Assembly (NCBI GenBank): GCA_963995505.1
Contig: OZ023184.1
Location: 18,536,228-18,600,227, forward strand
DNA: 64,000 nucleotides
Source of the DNA: Hypericum androsaemum
Taxonomy: Eukaryota; Streptophyta; Magnoliopsida; Malpighiales; Hypericaceae
Direction of reading: 5' to 3'
The notes under the pieces were generated by a model. It did not search any database. It was not told the origin of the DNA and saw only the letters and a program-made list of their open reading frames with translations. A program made the translations under genes and the position numbers. Each line of letters starts with the position of its first letter. Position 1 is the stretch's first letter. Of this stretch, positions 1-14,600 are shown piece by piece.

Positions 1-205
1 TTGAAAACAATGTTAAATACTTGTTGGAAAAGCTTTGCCACATTTTAAAAGTCCTACCCGGCTCAAAATTGGATTAGTCGGCCTATTCCAATTGGTTTAA
101 ACCAAAAAAAAAATTTAACAGAAAAAAAAGGAAAAAACATCACATGATCTTTGTCAGATATTTTTTTCCCAGCAACATCACACACCCACTATTATTATTA
201 ATACC

Positions 206-213
206 TATAAATA
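206..213 (+). promoter_or_regulatory. TATA box of the spermidine synthase gene
   Basis: TATAAATA lies about 165 bp before the start codon at 373. The intervening stretch is T/C-rich and has no ATG, as expected of a 5' leader starting near 235-240. The transcription start is inferred and not visible directly. Confidence 0.5.
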
Positions 214-372
214 AATACAGAGGCGCTTTCTTTAGGGGCCAACTTTGTGTGGCTTTTCTAATTTCTATCTGTTTCTTCACTCCTTGTGGGGTTCTTATTC
301 CATTCCACTTGGTGTAAGAAACATCTTTTCTTTTTTCTGGGTTCTTAAATAACAACACCAAAGACCCTTATT

Positions 373-2925
<2,553 letters not shown>

Positions 2926-3442
2926 GAGAATCATGAAGAGTTCAGCCATCACCATTTTACTTCAATCATGTGGCTTACCAGGAGTTATCAAATAAGTTTT
3001 AGTCGCTGTTCAATTAGCAGTGAGGTTGAATTGCAAAAGTGTTTCCTGTAGTAAGAGATGTTCAAAAATAGCATTTTTCCAATCTAGTTGATAACTTAAA
3101 TTAAAGGTTTACTTCCATTTTGATTTCTCTTGCAGCCAGGCAGAGTAGCTTTTAGTTTCTTGAAATGCTTGGAGATTCTAGCTTCATCGGATCCTACAGA
3201 GGCATTCACCAGGTTCAGGTGGGAATGCTCGATGATTCAATGGAATGATGCACGGTAGAAGACTTAACCGACGTATTTTTTCCGTGTCCTTTTCGTTTTG
3301 ATTGAATTTGCATCTGATGGTATTCCACCAGTGACCACTGTAAGAGAAGGAACTAAAAGAAAAGTTGCAGAGAATACAGCATTCGACTACTAATCATTGA
3401 AAGAAGCATTTGCAGAAGTTATGAACTCTATTTCTGACCTTT

Positions 3443-4441
3443 CTATACATCTACTGCTTGAACCAGCAACTGATCTTCTTCATCAACTTGCATATCCAAA
3501 GCATGCTTCTTGCAGTCGTTGAAGTAAATGGCGAAGGCCGACCATTTCATCGTATTGCCGATGAAGATGAGCACAAGCTGCATGATAGTTCCATTGCTTT
3601 CTTTATAGGATCCGACGAAGAAACATGACATTCTACGAACAACTTCCCAAGCAAAGAATACGAGGCCGAGAAGACATCCACGACGCTCGTTTCCTCTGCT
3701 GAAATGAGCTGAGAGCGCGAAAGGTTCCACGCCATGTATATCCTCCTCCACAATTGAAATAACCATGGCCATGCTCCATTCTGCAACTCCTTCCAAGTAC
3801 TTAACTAGCGCCACAAGAATGGCTCCACCTACTACTGCTGTGAAGTAGACATCATAAATGGTGTGTCTGAAGATGGCATAGTTGTTGAGAGCCAGCCACA
3901 GAAAACCTGCCAGAAAGCAAATCGAGAAGAACCGGGCGATAACAGACGTGATAAAAGCGCATTTCAGCCTCGCTGCACCAGTTTGGTTATGAACTACCTC
4001 CCAAAGAGTCAACGGATTGCCTGCTGAATATAACTTCGAAGCCAAAGTGACCGTGCAGAGGACGCTGCAGAATTCTAGGAGATGGAGAGGAACAATACAA
4101 AGGAGGCCAATAGCGATCAGTTTAGAAGAGAACAACTCGCTCGGCTCCCTGGTAACCATCTGTGTGACAGGGTACCGATGGTGGTAATAATAGTTGGAGG
4201 ATGCTGTCACCATTTTTGAAGCTCCCACCATAGTTCTTTGCAAATAAGACTCGAGGAAAGCCGACAAGCATACGAAAGGGAGCGAGGCAAGAAAGGTTAG
4301 AAGGATGAAGTTGATGCTCTTACAATGAATCAACAGAGCTTCTTTAAGCAGAGAGAGGACTACCAGCTTCTTTTTGGCTGTTGATTGACTGCTGCAATCC
4401 ATTCTCTTTATCCTTTTCACTTCCCAACTATTCTCTCCCAC
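3443..4441 (-). CDS. Plant multi-pass membrane protein, copy A (function unknown)
   Basis: This is an intronless frame of 332 residues, convergent with spermidine synthase. It has about five to six hydrophobic segments: near residues 40-65, 108-135, 165-185, 195-215 and two near the C terminus. It ends in a conserved stretch: VEEDIHG, then FFAWEVVRR, then DCKKHALDMQVDEE. It is clearly a paralogue of the gene at 5034-6080: both share LPF in the first membrane segment, the LEF..SV motif, F[IV]TSV before the third segment, FFAWE and DCKK. I recognise it as a plant-specific family of unnamed transmembrane proteins but know no function for it. The first ATG is used; the upstream 600 bp contain no competing start in frame. 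Confidence 0.8.
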   Translation of the reverse strand: MGENSWEVKRIKRMDCSSQSTAKKKLVVLSLLKEALLIHCKSINFILLTFLASLPFVCLSAFLESYLQRTMVGASKMVTASSNYYYHHRYPVTQMVTREPSELFSSKLIAIGLLCIVPLHLLEFCSVLCTVTLASKLYSAGNPLTLWEVVHNQTGAARLKCAFITSVIARFFSICFLAGFLWLALNNYAIFRHTIYDVYFTAVVGGAILVALVKYLEGVAEWSMAMVISIVEEDIHGVEPFALSAHFSRGNERRGCLLGLVFFAWEVVRRMSCFFVGSYKESNGTIMQLVLIFIGNTMKWSAFAIYFNDCKKHALDMQVDEEDQLLVQAVDV

Positions 4442-4734
4442 TCATAAAGATGCTCTAGAGTTGCTTAAATAGTTTTGATCTTTGTCAATTACTTAAAACT
4501 CGAATTGTTTTGGTCTTGCTGTGTTTTTGCTTAATTTGAGTAGCACAACTTTCAAATTGGAAAGTTGGTCGAAGTTAACACCATGGAGAGATGTATTTTA
4601 CTACAGCAGTTGACTTGTCTCTTTCAGTTCGTTAATTAGTGACCTAAGCCTTTGATTTTACAAAGACATGCTAGCTTCTATCAGTTACAAGACAGTGACA
4701 TGATCTAATCTAGGTTTTAGTTGGATAGTAACTT

Positions 4735-4800
4735 TGATGGCCGGGGCTCGAACCTGGATTAGTCGGTCGAGTGGTTAGGTGGCATCAGCCAAACAGATCT
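4735..4800 (-). repeat. SINE-like fragment with a pol III B-box
   Basis: Read on the minus strand, this stretch contains GGTTCGAGCCCC, which matches the tRNA B-box, with an A-box-like TGGCTGATGCC upstream. It sits between the two membrane protein genes. No poly(A) tail or target duplication was found, so it may be only a relic of a tRNA-derived SINE. Confidence 0.3.
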
Positions 4801-5033
4801 AAGCTCAAGAAACAGTTTAGAAAGTTTAATTAAACATATCAAACCACCCCAGAACCACATAAACAAATCTCAGGCTCTCGCAGCTTCACGTCAAGATTCT
4901 CCACCTCAAAATTTAGCGTAAACATTACTACAACAAAGTCCAATCTCATCAAATGGACCCGTACATACGTAACGTTGCACGCCATTGTGCTCTAGTCATA
5001 ATCATACATAATATTTGTTCTGTCTTATCAGCT

Positions 5034-6080
5034 TCAGAACATTGTGTTGATGTCCTTCGGTCGTGTTCCTATTTCGACATCGACCTTCTTTTCTAGTACC
5101 CTTTTCTTGCAGTCCAAGTAATACGCCAGACAGACCAGCCACTTCACCACATTCCCTGCACAAATCAAGATTGCAGACACAAAAGTCAACGCAAGGCCTG
5201 CCTTGCTCCTATAGCATCCACCAATATTACAAGGGAGCCTCAACATGCACTCCCAAGCAAAGAAGACAAGCATCAATTGAGCTCCTCTCCACTTGCTTCC
5301 CCTTATATAATAAGCCGCGGCCTCAAACGCCTCGCTCCCGAACGTCTCCTCCTCCAGCACCGATATCACAAAGCTCGTGTTCCATCCCCCGCTCCATTCC
5401 ATGAACTTCACCAATAACCCAACAAATGCAGCTCCATGAAGCACAAGAATGATAAAGGACAACAAGTAATTACCGATGGAACGCTGGTCGTAGTAGTAGT
5501 AACTATAGTAGGAGTAATCATACACAAAAGGAAAACCCCTTGAGAAAATGAGGTAGTCTGCAACTATCCAAATCAGTCCAACCAACAGCGAGGTCAACAA
5601 AAGGCGGACATATACGGACGTGACGAAAGGACCTTTGAGCTTCGATTCCTTGACGGACTTCCTGATCATGTTCCTAAGGTTTGTGGATCTCTCAGTCTCC
5701 CCTCCAAGTAACCTCGACGCTGAGTCAACCACCGCTGTTACGCTTAGAAACTCGAGAACATGGTAAGGAACCAAGTAGAGGAACAAGAGCTGTATCAGCT
5801 TGGGGATCAGGATCTTACTCAACCTTGTGGTGGAGGAAAATGGTTGAGACCAATCCTCAGTTGACCAAGTAGTGTAGTGGCCCTGATAGGGAATTGTGAA
5901 GGCTTCATGGAGTGTTTGTTGGAGAACTATCTCATAGAAAAACAAAAAGAAGAGGAAAGGGAGATTGGTGGCCAAAGCAAACAAAGTGAAAGTACCATTT
6001 TGCAAGGGAATCTTTAGAGCTACTTTGATTATGTCAAGGAACTCTAGCTTGTCCTGAAACATGTTTTGGCTATCCTCCAA
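5034..6080 (-). CDS. Plant multi-pass membrane protein, copy B (function unknown)
   Basis: This is an intronless frame of 348 residues in the same orientation as its paralogue at 3443-4441, with about 600 bp between them. Hydrophobic segments lie near residues 33-52, 92-112, 160-178, 205-225 and toward the C terminus. The middle carries a tyrosine-rich run (YDYSYYSYYYYD, about 192-203) that copy A lacks. Shared landmarks are LEFLSV, FVTSV, a VKFMEW segment, SVLEEE, FFAWE and DCKKRVLEKKVDVE. The arrangement is a tandem duplication that has diverged widely outside these motifs. No enzyme motif is visible and the role is unknown. Confidence 0.8.
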   Translation of the reverse strand: MEDSQNMFQDKLEFLDIIKVALKIPLQNGTFTLFALATNLPFLFFLFFYEIVLQQTLHEAFTIPYQGHYTTWSTEDWSQPFSSTTRLSKILIPKLIQLLFLYLVPYHVLEFLSVTAVVDSASRLLGGETERSTNLRNMIRKSVKESKLKGPFVTSVYVRLLLTSLLVGLIWIVADYLIFSRGFPFVYDYSYYSYYYYDQRSIGNYLLSFIILVLHGAAFVGLLVKFMEWSGGWNTSFVISVLEEETFGSEAFEAAAYYIRGSKWRGAQLMLVFFAWECMLRLPCNIGGCYRSKAGLALTFVSAILICAGNVVKWLVCLAYYLDCKKRVLEKKVDVEIGTRPKDINTMF

Positions 6081-6475
6081 TTGTTTGGTCTTTCATTTCC
6101 ATGATCTACTAAATAAGCTAAACAAGATTACTATTCAAAAGGTCAACTAAAAATGTGAGAGCCTGCTTATTTTGACTATATGAAGACTGACTTGAGTTCA
6201 TTAACTTCAAGCTGAAGTCAACTGATCAGGAAGTTTAAGTTTTTAATACCAAAGAATCGATTTTTACTGAAAAGTAGTTAGATCAACTGATGAAATCTGA
6301 GAGTATTATTTTAGCTTCACCAAAAGGTCTCGAGGTGAGTCCTTGAAAATGCAACAGTTTCAAACCAAAAAGAGTTTCAATTGCTTGAACCCGAATTAGT
6401 CAATCCGAATATCTGGTATAAACCAATTTTCACCAATTATTGATGTCCCGTTCAGATTGCCAAATAATTAACAGG

Positions 6476-6543
6476 AGCTTCATCAGCTAGGGGACGAGGG
6501 TCCTACTCAACCTTGTTGTGGAGGAAAATGGCCGCGACCAACT
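6476..6543 (-). pseudogene. Relic of a third membrane protein copy
   Basis: About 65 bases match the coding strand of copy B around 5790-5856, including an identical run of 17 bases (CTACTCAACCTTGT-like core followed by GGAGGAAAATGG). The match covers the stretch encoding the segment just before the second membrane helix. Nothing recognisable flanks it, so this is a small broken remnant and not a gene. Confidence 0.6.
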
Positions 6544-8043
6544 CAACGTAAATAACACAAGTGTGACAATGATTTAATGTATCCGACCAATGAAATTTCA
6601 ACAAAATGACTAGATAAATCCAACAAGATTACAAAATTTCCAGAAATTTTTTTTAAAAATAGGTTCACTTAACTCTTAAAATTTATTAATATTCGCCGGC
6701 GATTTTCACGGTGAAGTTAATAAGAGGAATTTAGATAAGCTTATATCAGAGTACCCATCTTCACACATTTATGAAGATCTATCTCTCTTTCAAAATGAAG
6801 AACAGAGTGCGAGGTCCAGAGGATTACATCTAACTGAACAGTAAAACGAATACAATCTCTCATCCCGGTGATGGTTTTCACAAGCAAAAAGAAAACGAAA
6901 ATGACGAATTCAGAGTTGAGCACTTACGTACGTACATCGGATGGATAGATGTAAACAATTAAGCAAATACTGACAAAATTAACGCTAATCGCGACGTTTA
7001 TAGAGATAAAATTGTCAGGCTACTAAATTATGCATATAGTTACAGGATAATCACTTTGTAGAATGAGCAAACACATTCATCTGATAAATGACACAGAATG
7101 GATGACATTCAAAGAAACAAAACGAAGACATCTTTATAAGAAGCAGGAACTAAAAGCATCGGGCACTTGCTGTCGAAACACTTCATCTGCTATGAACCCA
7201 ACTCAAACACAAGCAACCAACTGTACACTGAAGCAATCATGTTTCCCAGGTCTGGTCTTAGAAAATACCTTTCTGCAGTAATCTGATTGCCCAATATGAA
7301 GGAAACAGTAATCACAGAAGAACGCGCCCTAAGCTAAGATCAGACGAGTTGTTGACGCAGATGACAAGCTGTGTGCCATCGGTTTTCTTGCATATGGCTT
7401 CAAGACAACTTGAAGATGCAACTCTAGGGGATATAGATCAATGACGTTTGCGGGACACAAGACATAACAACAACAGAAATAGCTCTGGCCTCTTGATGCA
7501 GCATAGAGGAGCTACAAGTGTCGCATCACAAACGACACCGGAGCCTTGTCCCAGAAGAATGCAGTATAAAAGTGTCGGAGATAATGCAGTTTCTTGACGT
7601 ATTCAGCGCGAGATGTAAGCTGAATAACATGCAGAAGCGACTTGCAGAGAAGCAGAGCACTAAGATGCAGTAACCATGCCGTTTTAGCCGAATACCACAC
7701 CTCACAACAAAACATTCAATCTTTTAGAAACAGATACTGACATAATAGGACAGCATAAAATCTCACAAGACAGAAATAAGGTTTGCAATTGAAAAAGTAT
7801 GGAATAGACCTCCAGGATATAGCAAGCTGACCACAGTGAGTCCACAAAAACACTTTCCAAAGCATCCTTCTAGCAGCCAAAACACTTTGATGCAGACTTC
7901 TAAACCAAGTTACACACTTCATCGCGGCGATACGAACATACTAACATAAACCTCGATGGTTCACCCTGACCTATTAGAACTACACCAAAGTGATCTTCGA
8001 GTGACCTCCAGCCCAGATCCAATACGGCATCAGACCTTAGTTT
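6544..8043 (-). other. Intergenic DNA and probable 3' UTR of the RSZ gene
   Basis: No credible protein gene is seen here. The part from about 7050 to 8043 is less AT-rich than 6544-7000. A good acceptor in minus orientation (TGTAG at 8044-8049) could open a last exon of the SR protein gene beginning at 8043. That exon would be almost all 3' UTR. Confidence 0.35.
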
Positions 8044-8190
8044 CTACAGAGCCAAGCCAAGACAAGACAAAGGAGTGAGCTTATTTAAGCTACTAAAGAT
8101 GGGAACTCTCGGCAATATTTCAAAACTGATAAAGGATACAAAAGCAAATATTGAAAGGAGACATGACTTCAAAGATCTCTCGAGTTGCAC

Positions 8191-9502
8191 TTACCCATTT
8201 GTGTAAGGAGAGTCGCGGCGGGAACGATATGGAGGAGACCTGCTGTAGCTATGGCGGCGAGGACTTAGGCTACGACGGCGGGGACTTGGGCTACGACGGC
8301 GGGGAGATCTTCTACCACGAGGGCTTGGACTCCTAGAATAAAAAACCATTTGTATTAACTGCAATATATTTTCAAGCAACTTCATGCGAGAACTTACTAT
8401 GACCAACAACTGGAAGGGAAGTGAGGTAGCAAAGGCATGAAATTGCAGAAGACAAAAAGTGTAGATAGGAAGAGAAAAAAAGGAGAGCTATATATTTGGT
8501 AATATGCAACAAAGTCTCAATATAACACGAAGCATTAAGCATCCCCAAAACAAAAAATGGAAGCCTTTTATATTTTCTTCTGAAGGAAGAGCAAGTGTAT
8601 ACTAAACTTAGGCAACAGAAATGTTCTCTGTTATCTGAAAAGGAAGGGATTCACAGAAAAATATGAGCTGAACATAGTTGACAAACCTGTGCCCACCACC
8701 GTAATCTGGACTCCTGCGGCGACGGGGGCTAGGGCTCCGACGTCCACCTCCATATCCTCGTGAGCCAACACGCTGGCGGCATTCTCGAGCAAAATGACCA
8801 GGCTCACCACATTCATAGCATTTCGAGTCCTCATAGCCACCACGTCCACGGCCACCACCACCACGGCCACCCCCACCATCCTTTGAATTGTGAGACAGCT
8901 CCACACGCCAGCCATTCTTTCCTGTAGATAGAAACACCACTGAGAATACATTTGAAACTGGAAAACAAAGAAATGAGAGATACAAGGGTGAAATAGTGAA
9001 AAGGTTCTAGCTTAACGAATCCAGAACAAAACAAGGCAAAGGACTGACCATCCACAGCACGAATGGCATCTAGAGCATCCCTTTTATCATCAAACTCAAT
9101 GAACGCATAACCTGGCGGCCTCCGTGCAACCCAGACACTGCAAAGGTTATTGAATCAAACAGATCAAGATAGTCAGTCAGATTAGTTCCCCAGAGAAAAA
9201 GTTGCTAACTTCCTTCTGGCCCACCCCTCCAAAACCTCTCCTGTTCGACAACCCACAATGCGGGTAGAATCAAAAGTGTCAATATCTACAACACTGTTTC
9301 CAATAGCATGACAAAAAAGCACCAAATCCCAAACTATTCACTTAAAAACCCTCCAACAAGAACCCAAATTTAACCGAAAAGATAAGAACAGCTAGCAAGT
9401 CGGATAATTATACTTGCGAAGAACGCCAAACATCCGGAACTCGTCTTCGAGATCCCTCTCGCTGACCCGCGGGTCTAGATTACCAACGTACACTCGCGTC
9501 AT
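8191..9502 (-). CDS. RSZ22: RSZ-type SR splicing factor (RRM plus zinc knuckle)
   Basis: This nuclear pre-mRNA splicing factor belongs to the plant family related to human SRSF7 (9G8). Coding exons on the minus strand are 9502-9414, 9137-9049, 8921-8687 and 8332-8191, giving 184 residues. Residues 1-70 form the RRM, with [11 protein letters not shown] as RNP2 and PPGYAFIEF as RNP1. A glycine-rich hinge follows. The single zinc knuckle [14 protein letters not shown] (94-107) fits CX2CX4HX4C. The tail is an arginine/serine domain of SPSPRR repeats. The stop TAA at 8191-8193 lies within the perfect donor GGGTAAGTG. Splicing at 8195 to an acceptor near 8044 would end the protein N-G-N instead, which is an equally plausible C terminus. 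Family members regulate splicing, often including their own transcripts. Confidence 0.92.
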
Positions 9503-9865
9503 CGTACTGTATAAACAACCAGAGACAAAAACGTTAGAAAACACACACAGAAACACATAATCAAAGGAAAAAATTGAAACTTTCTCGAAAACCCAGACCC
9601 AAACACGGGGAAAACCTAAAGAGACAGCCGAAACAAAAGCAAAAGCTTTGATCTTTAGAATTTGGGGATTTCCCGATTTAGGGTTCAAAAAAGGGGGCGG
9701 GGGGGTTAATCCCCCCGGAGAAGCTCTTAATCTACCGTAGTATCGACTAAAAAAACGTAGAAAGAGAGTTTTTTTTTTTTTACCTTGGGGTAAAGATCGA
9801 AACTTTCTCCTCTTTCCAAATTGTCGAATAGGAAACGGAGAGGGAGGGCTAAAACCCTAGAACCA
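9503..9865 (-). promoter_or_regulatory. 5' leader region of the RSZ gene
   Basis: The stretch upstream of the start codon is rich in C/T on the minus strand. It carries two AAACCCTA-type telo-box motifs, near 9680-9690 (as TTAGGGTT on the plus strand) and 9851-9860. These motifs are frequent near the start of plant genes for RNA-handling proteins. A leader intron is possible but was not resolved. Confidence 0.4.
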
Positions 9866-9869
9866 TGAA

Positions 9870-11285
9870 GAAAAGAAAAGGAATGAGCCCTTCTTTAGTA
9901 TCGGGTTCTTTTTGTACTTGGAAATTGGGGATTAGATTTATTTCCCTTCCTGAAATGTTTTGTTGGTTTGGATTTTGGGAATTCAAGTTACTAATTAATA
10001 TCTTTATACTCGAAAAAGATTTGTTTAATTTTAATCTATGTTCCAAAAATATGTTAAATATTTTGGAAATTTTTTTATTATTCAAAAATACTAAACAACT
10101 CGAATTTAGATTATTTTGTTTCATCAGACCACGAATTTATTTTTTGCTAGGTACAATATGTGTAATTTCGAATTGGAACATATAATATTGAAACAGTGCC
10201 GACCTTATTAAACAATTTTTTTAAGTTCCTCTTCGATTTAATCAATTTCTTCCAATAATTCATTTTCTTAGAAGTAAAATTTTTCTTTTATTAAATCTGT
10301 TTAAGAATTTGTCATCTTGTAGCTACGACCTTATTAAATTCGGATACATCAAAATTCATTGAAAAATCGTATTATAAGAAGAGTGCTATCAATCACACTA
10401 CCAGCACAAAATTCTTTTTACAATCGGAAATGCCTAACCCAATTTACCCGAATAACAACAAGAGAGTGTCATAATTTAGGTAAAAATGGGAAGCATGATC
10501 TCGACACATTCCAGGAAAAAACAAAGACAAAGAATACATAACAAGGGAATAGTGAAATATCTCATTTACAATACTTCTCTAAACTAATAAAAAGTTTTGG
10601 TCTTAAATTGGTACCAGTATTAAAATTTAATAACCGTAGTTATGGTAATAATTAATATTTTTTTCAGAAAATTGTAGTATTAAATCTCCATATCAATTTT
10701 CGCATAAAGTGATATTTTTGAATAATTATATATATTTTATATAATTTAGGAATTCAAAAAATATTTTAAGACATTACTTTGTGTTAGACTTATTTGTTTG
10801 ATAAATTGTATATCATCATTCATCTTCTAAATTGTCTCCAAATGGTCATTGTGTCCGTCGTCTTGTTGTAAGAAAATATGTCGATCGAGTATAATATTTT
10901 TATAATGCTATAAGTCGAGATATTATGTAATTTTAATACAGACAAAGTAACTTTTTGATATTTATATAGTTATTATTCAAAAACTCAATTTTAATATTTT
11001 TTGAGAAAAATCGTAAATCTCTTTATATAATAAATTATCTAAAATAATATATATATTTTTTGTCCGGTTTTACCGGATGTCTTGATAGGCGTCCGTGTCC
11101 CTTGCAGTGGCCCAAACCGTGAGCCCACCCATGTCATATTCCTTGCAATGGCCCAAAACGTGAGCCCACGAGACTACACAAGACTTGCACATTACCAGTT
11201 CCATTGCAGGGCTGCTTGATCCAATTGCTTTCTTGTATGGACTGCTCACTATTCATCAAAAATAAAAATAAAAGACTGCTCGCTG
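9870..11285. other. AT-rich intergenic DNA
   Basis: No coding frame, RNA gene or transposon end is convincing here. The only structure noted is a short direct repeat around 11097-11126 and 11149-11171, built on TGGCCCAAA and GTGAGCCCAC. Confidence 0.5.
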
Positions 11286-11460
11286 AGGAATTTTTTTTTT
11301 GTTTTTTGATAAGTAACGTTTTGTATTAGTATAAAGAGTAATATACAATTATGCAAAAAGTGTCCACCACGCCCCAGATCCGAGTGGTCACTAAGAACGA
11401 CTGAATTCGCTTACACCATTATAAGTAAACCATATTCTACATACAAAAATCAAAATAGAA
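11286..11460 (-). mobile_element. Possible 3' end of a LINE or SINE
   Basis: On the minus strand the sequence ends TACTTATCAAAAAACAAAAAAAAAA, typical of a plant non-LTR element 3' end with a poly(A) tail. No matching target duplication was identified and no coding remains are visible, so the call rests on the tail alone. Confidence 0.3.
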
Positions 11461-11502
11461 TGCTATAGAAGTTTGATGAGGCAGCCTTCCTATCACATAC
11501 CA

Positions 11503-11560
11503 TCACCAAAGTTGGAAGATACAATAAAATCCCAGAGAGCAAGCAAATATTGCAGTCCAA
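11503..11560 (-). pseudogene. Relic of a second receptor kinase 3' end
   Basis: This stretch repeats, with about 80 percent identity and one 4-base gap, the last coding bases of the adjacent receptor kinase at 11643-11697. Both contain TCACCAAAG, TGGAAGAT, CCCAGAGAG and AAGCAAA in the same order. It looks like the tail of a deleted tandem copy. Confidence 0.55.
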
Positions 11561-11639
11561 GCGGTAATAAATTTGTTACGTCTTTTAAAACCGAGAGAGC
11601 GGCTCACTAAAATAGCTTTGACAATACTCGACTCGGTCA

Positions 11640-14600
11640 TCAATCGTCACCAAAGGTGGAAGATGCAATTCCCAGAGAGGAAGCAAACGTGGCGGTAGTG
11701 TCCCCACCAAGGTACCTCTTAAGCCGGTCCAAGTCATCAGCTGCATCAAGCATCGTAGGCCTGGTCGATGGAGCCTCCTGTGTGCAGAGGATTCCCAGCT
11801 CGATCATCTCTCCAATGGCAACCTCCCACATCCTCTTCACCTCCCCGGATTGGTCCCTCGAGGCTCTCACCAATGAAGGGTCCAACACTCTCTCTACTCT
11901 GCCGTGGTAGTGGTTCCTCACCCACCTGTGCAGGTTCAGGCCCCCGGAGAACATGTCGTCCGTCGGCCTCTTTCGCGTCATCATCTCGAGCACCACAACC
12001 CCGAAGCTGTACACGTCGCCTTTCGTCGACGTACTCGATCCGAATCCGTACTCTGCATTGCATGTAGAGAGTATAGTTTCAACGTTGTTCTAACTTAACT
12101 CGGTAAAATATAATAGGTACGTTACGTACGCTACGTACCTGGTGCAATGTAACCAATGGAGCCACACAGCAGATTCGCAGTAGAGCTTCCCATGTTCTCT
12201 ACAATCCCGCCATTCCCGCCAGCAACTGTCATGATCAAACGTGCGATCCCGAAATCCGAGACGAGAGCCGTCATGTCGTCGTTAAGAAGGACGTTGCTCG
12301 GCTTCAGATCACAATGTATGACTTTGACAGGTGAGTGGTGATGCAGATAGGCCATCCCTTCAGCTACGTCGCTGCAGATGTTCAGCCTCTGGATCAGTGT
12401 CAGATCGGATGATCCCGAGCTCGATCCGGGGTCGGAATTCGGATACAGGCGGCTGTCCAGGCTCCCATTTGCCATGTAGGGGAGAACAAGAGCCTTGAAG
12501 TCCGGCAAACTGCAAGCTGTAATGATCCTCATCAGGTTCCTGTGCCTGATCCTTTTCAGAACCTGGCATTCTCTGTTGAAGCTCTTCGTCGAGTTCCCGG
12601 TCTGCAGATGCAAAACCTTGACAGCTACAATGGTCCCATCTGGAAGAACTCCTCTGAAAACCCGCCCGTAGCTGCCTTTCCCGATTAGGCTCTGATCAGC
12701 AAAACCTCCAGTTGATTCTGACAGTTCTCTGTATGTGATCCTTGGAAAATTGTGTATCAATTCCGTGGCTGGCAGTTTTCGTGCATTCTCAGCTTCCGAA
12801 TTCATCAGCTTGGCGTGTCGGATTGCTACCACACAGCATGCTGTTGCTGAGAAGACTGATGCAAGTATGATGACAATGACTATGATGAGGCTTCTGTAGT
12901 GTTTCTTCGTGGAGCAAGCGCGGATTCCGGGAACTCTACCACAGAGATGGTTGCCTATAAAAGATAGAAATGTTACTGTATTGAAGACTCCACCTGTGGG
13001 GATTGGCCCTTCAAGGTTGTTGCAAGAAAAGTTGATGAAGGTGAGGGAAAGGACTTTGTTGAGGCTCGCGGGGATCTTCCCGGATATATCGTTATTCGAT
13101 ATGTCAAGCGATTCGAGGTTCCTAAGATCGCCTAAGGAATCCGGGAGATGACCCTGAAGAGAATTGTCTGAGAACTTCAGCACTCTTACAGCAATGCAGC
13201 CGGATATCTGGGGGAATATGCTTCCAGTGAAGTTGTTTGATGAAACATCTATCTCTTGTGCATTCTCCAGCTTACTTAGTTCAATAGGCAACGGCCCGTC
13301 GAGCTTGTTGTTCGAGACGTTCAGGAAGATGCGAATCTGGAGCTTGAGCAGAATCTCAGGAGGGATAATCCCTGTTAACATGTTGAAGGACAAGTCCAGC
13401 TTGTAAAGCTCAGTGCACTTTCCTAAAGTTGCTGGTATAGTCCCTGAGAGAAGGTTGCTGCTGAGGAACAAGTCCTGCAGCCGGGTCAAGTTCCCGAAAC
13501 TCGAAGGGATTTCACCGGAGAGCAGATTGTTCGAAAGATCAAGCAGTCCCAGATGATGAAGCCGGCCTAATGAAGATGGGATTGCATCGGTGAGGAAATT
13601 GGAGGACAAGAAAAGCTGCTCAAGGTTGGACATCTTGCTGAACTCTTCTGGAATGGTTCCATTTAGCAGATTAGATGACAGGTTCAATAATGTGAGACTA
13701 GTGAGAGCTGCTAAATCCGTCGGGATCGGTCCGGAGATGCGATTCTCTTGTAATGAGAGTGCATTCAGGTAATGAAGTTGGCCAATGGAAGAGGGAATTC
13801 TTCCTCCAAGGGCCATTCCACCCAGCTCAAGCTCTACCAATTCTGTGCAGTTTCTGAGGGCCCTGAAGAATGGCTCCAGGTTTGTGTTATTGTCATGGCT
13901 CACCATATTGTTATATGATAGATGGAGGTACACCAGGTAAGGTTGCTTCGATACCATATCGACGGGCAATTCGCCTTCGAGATGATTGTTTTCGACATCC
14001 AAGTTGTAGAGTGAAAGATTGGCTAGAGACTTGGGAAGTTGTCCACTGAACTTGTTGTCGAATAAGACCAGGTTCCATAGATTCGGACAGTTTCCGATTT
14101 CTTCAGGAATCTTCCCTGTGAAAGAGTTTCCTGCCAACTCCACATTGAACAGCAAAGTGCAGTTGGAAAAGAGGGAAGCTGGCAGATCACCTGATAAGTT
14201 GTTATTTATGATCGTTAGCAATGTCAGGTTCCGGAGAAGCGAAAGGGATTCCGGCAACGGACCGTGCAAGTCGTTCATGTCTAGCTTCAGATAGTTCAGG
14301 TGTCTCAGGTAAGACAGCTCGGGTGGAATGGTCCCGAAAAAGTGATTGCCATCGAGGGAGAGGTTCCGGAGGCCTGTAAGATTAGACAGGACAGGCGACA
14401 GGGGCCCCGTGAGCTGGAAGCTCGACAGGTTCAAATTTACTACACGGTGGTGAAGCCTGTCAGGATGATGCAGCTCATTGCAGGTCGCTCCAGTGAAGTT
14501 GCAGACATTGACCTCTTCCAGCCAGTTGGCAAGCCTGGAACCTGGATCAGAGACAATTGAACTCCTGAAGGATAAAAGGGCAGCCTTGTCCTGAAGCAAC

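Noticed and set aside
4735..4800. tRNA gene
   Set aside because: A B-box is present but the sequence does not form a full cloverleaf with acceptor and anticodon stems by eye.
8151..8336. Glycine/tyrosine-rich frame on the plus strand
   Set aside because: It is the complement of the arginine/serine repeats of the RSZ gene.
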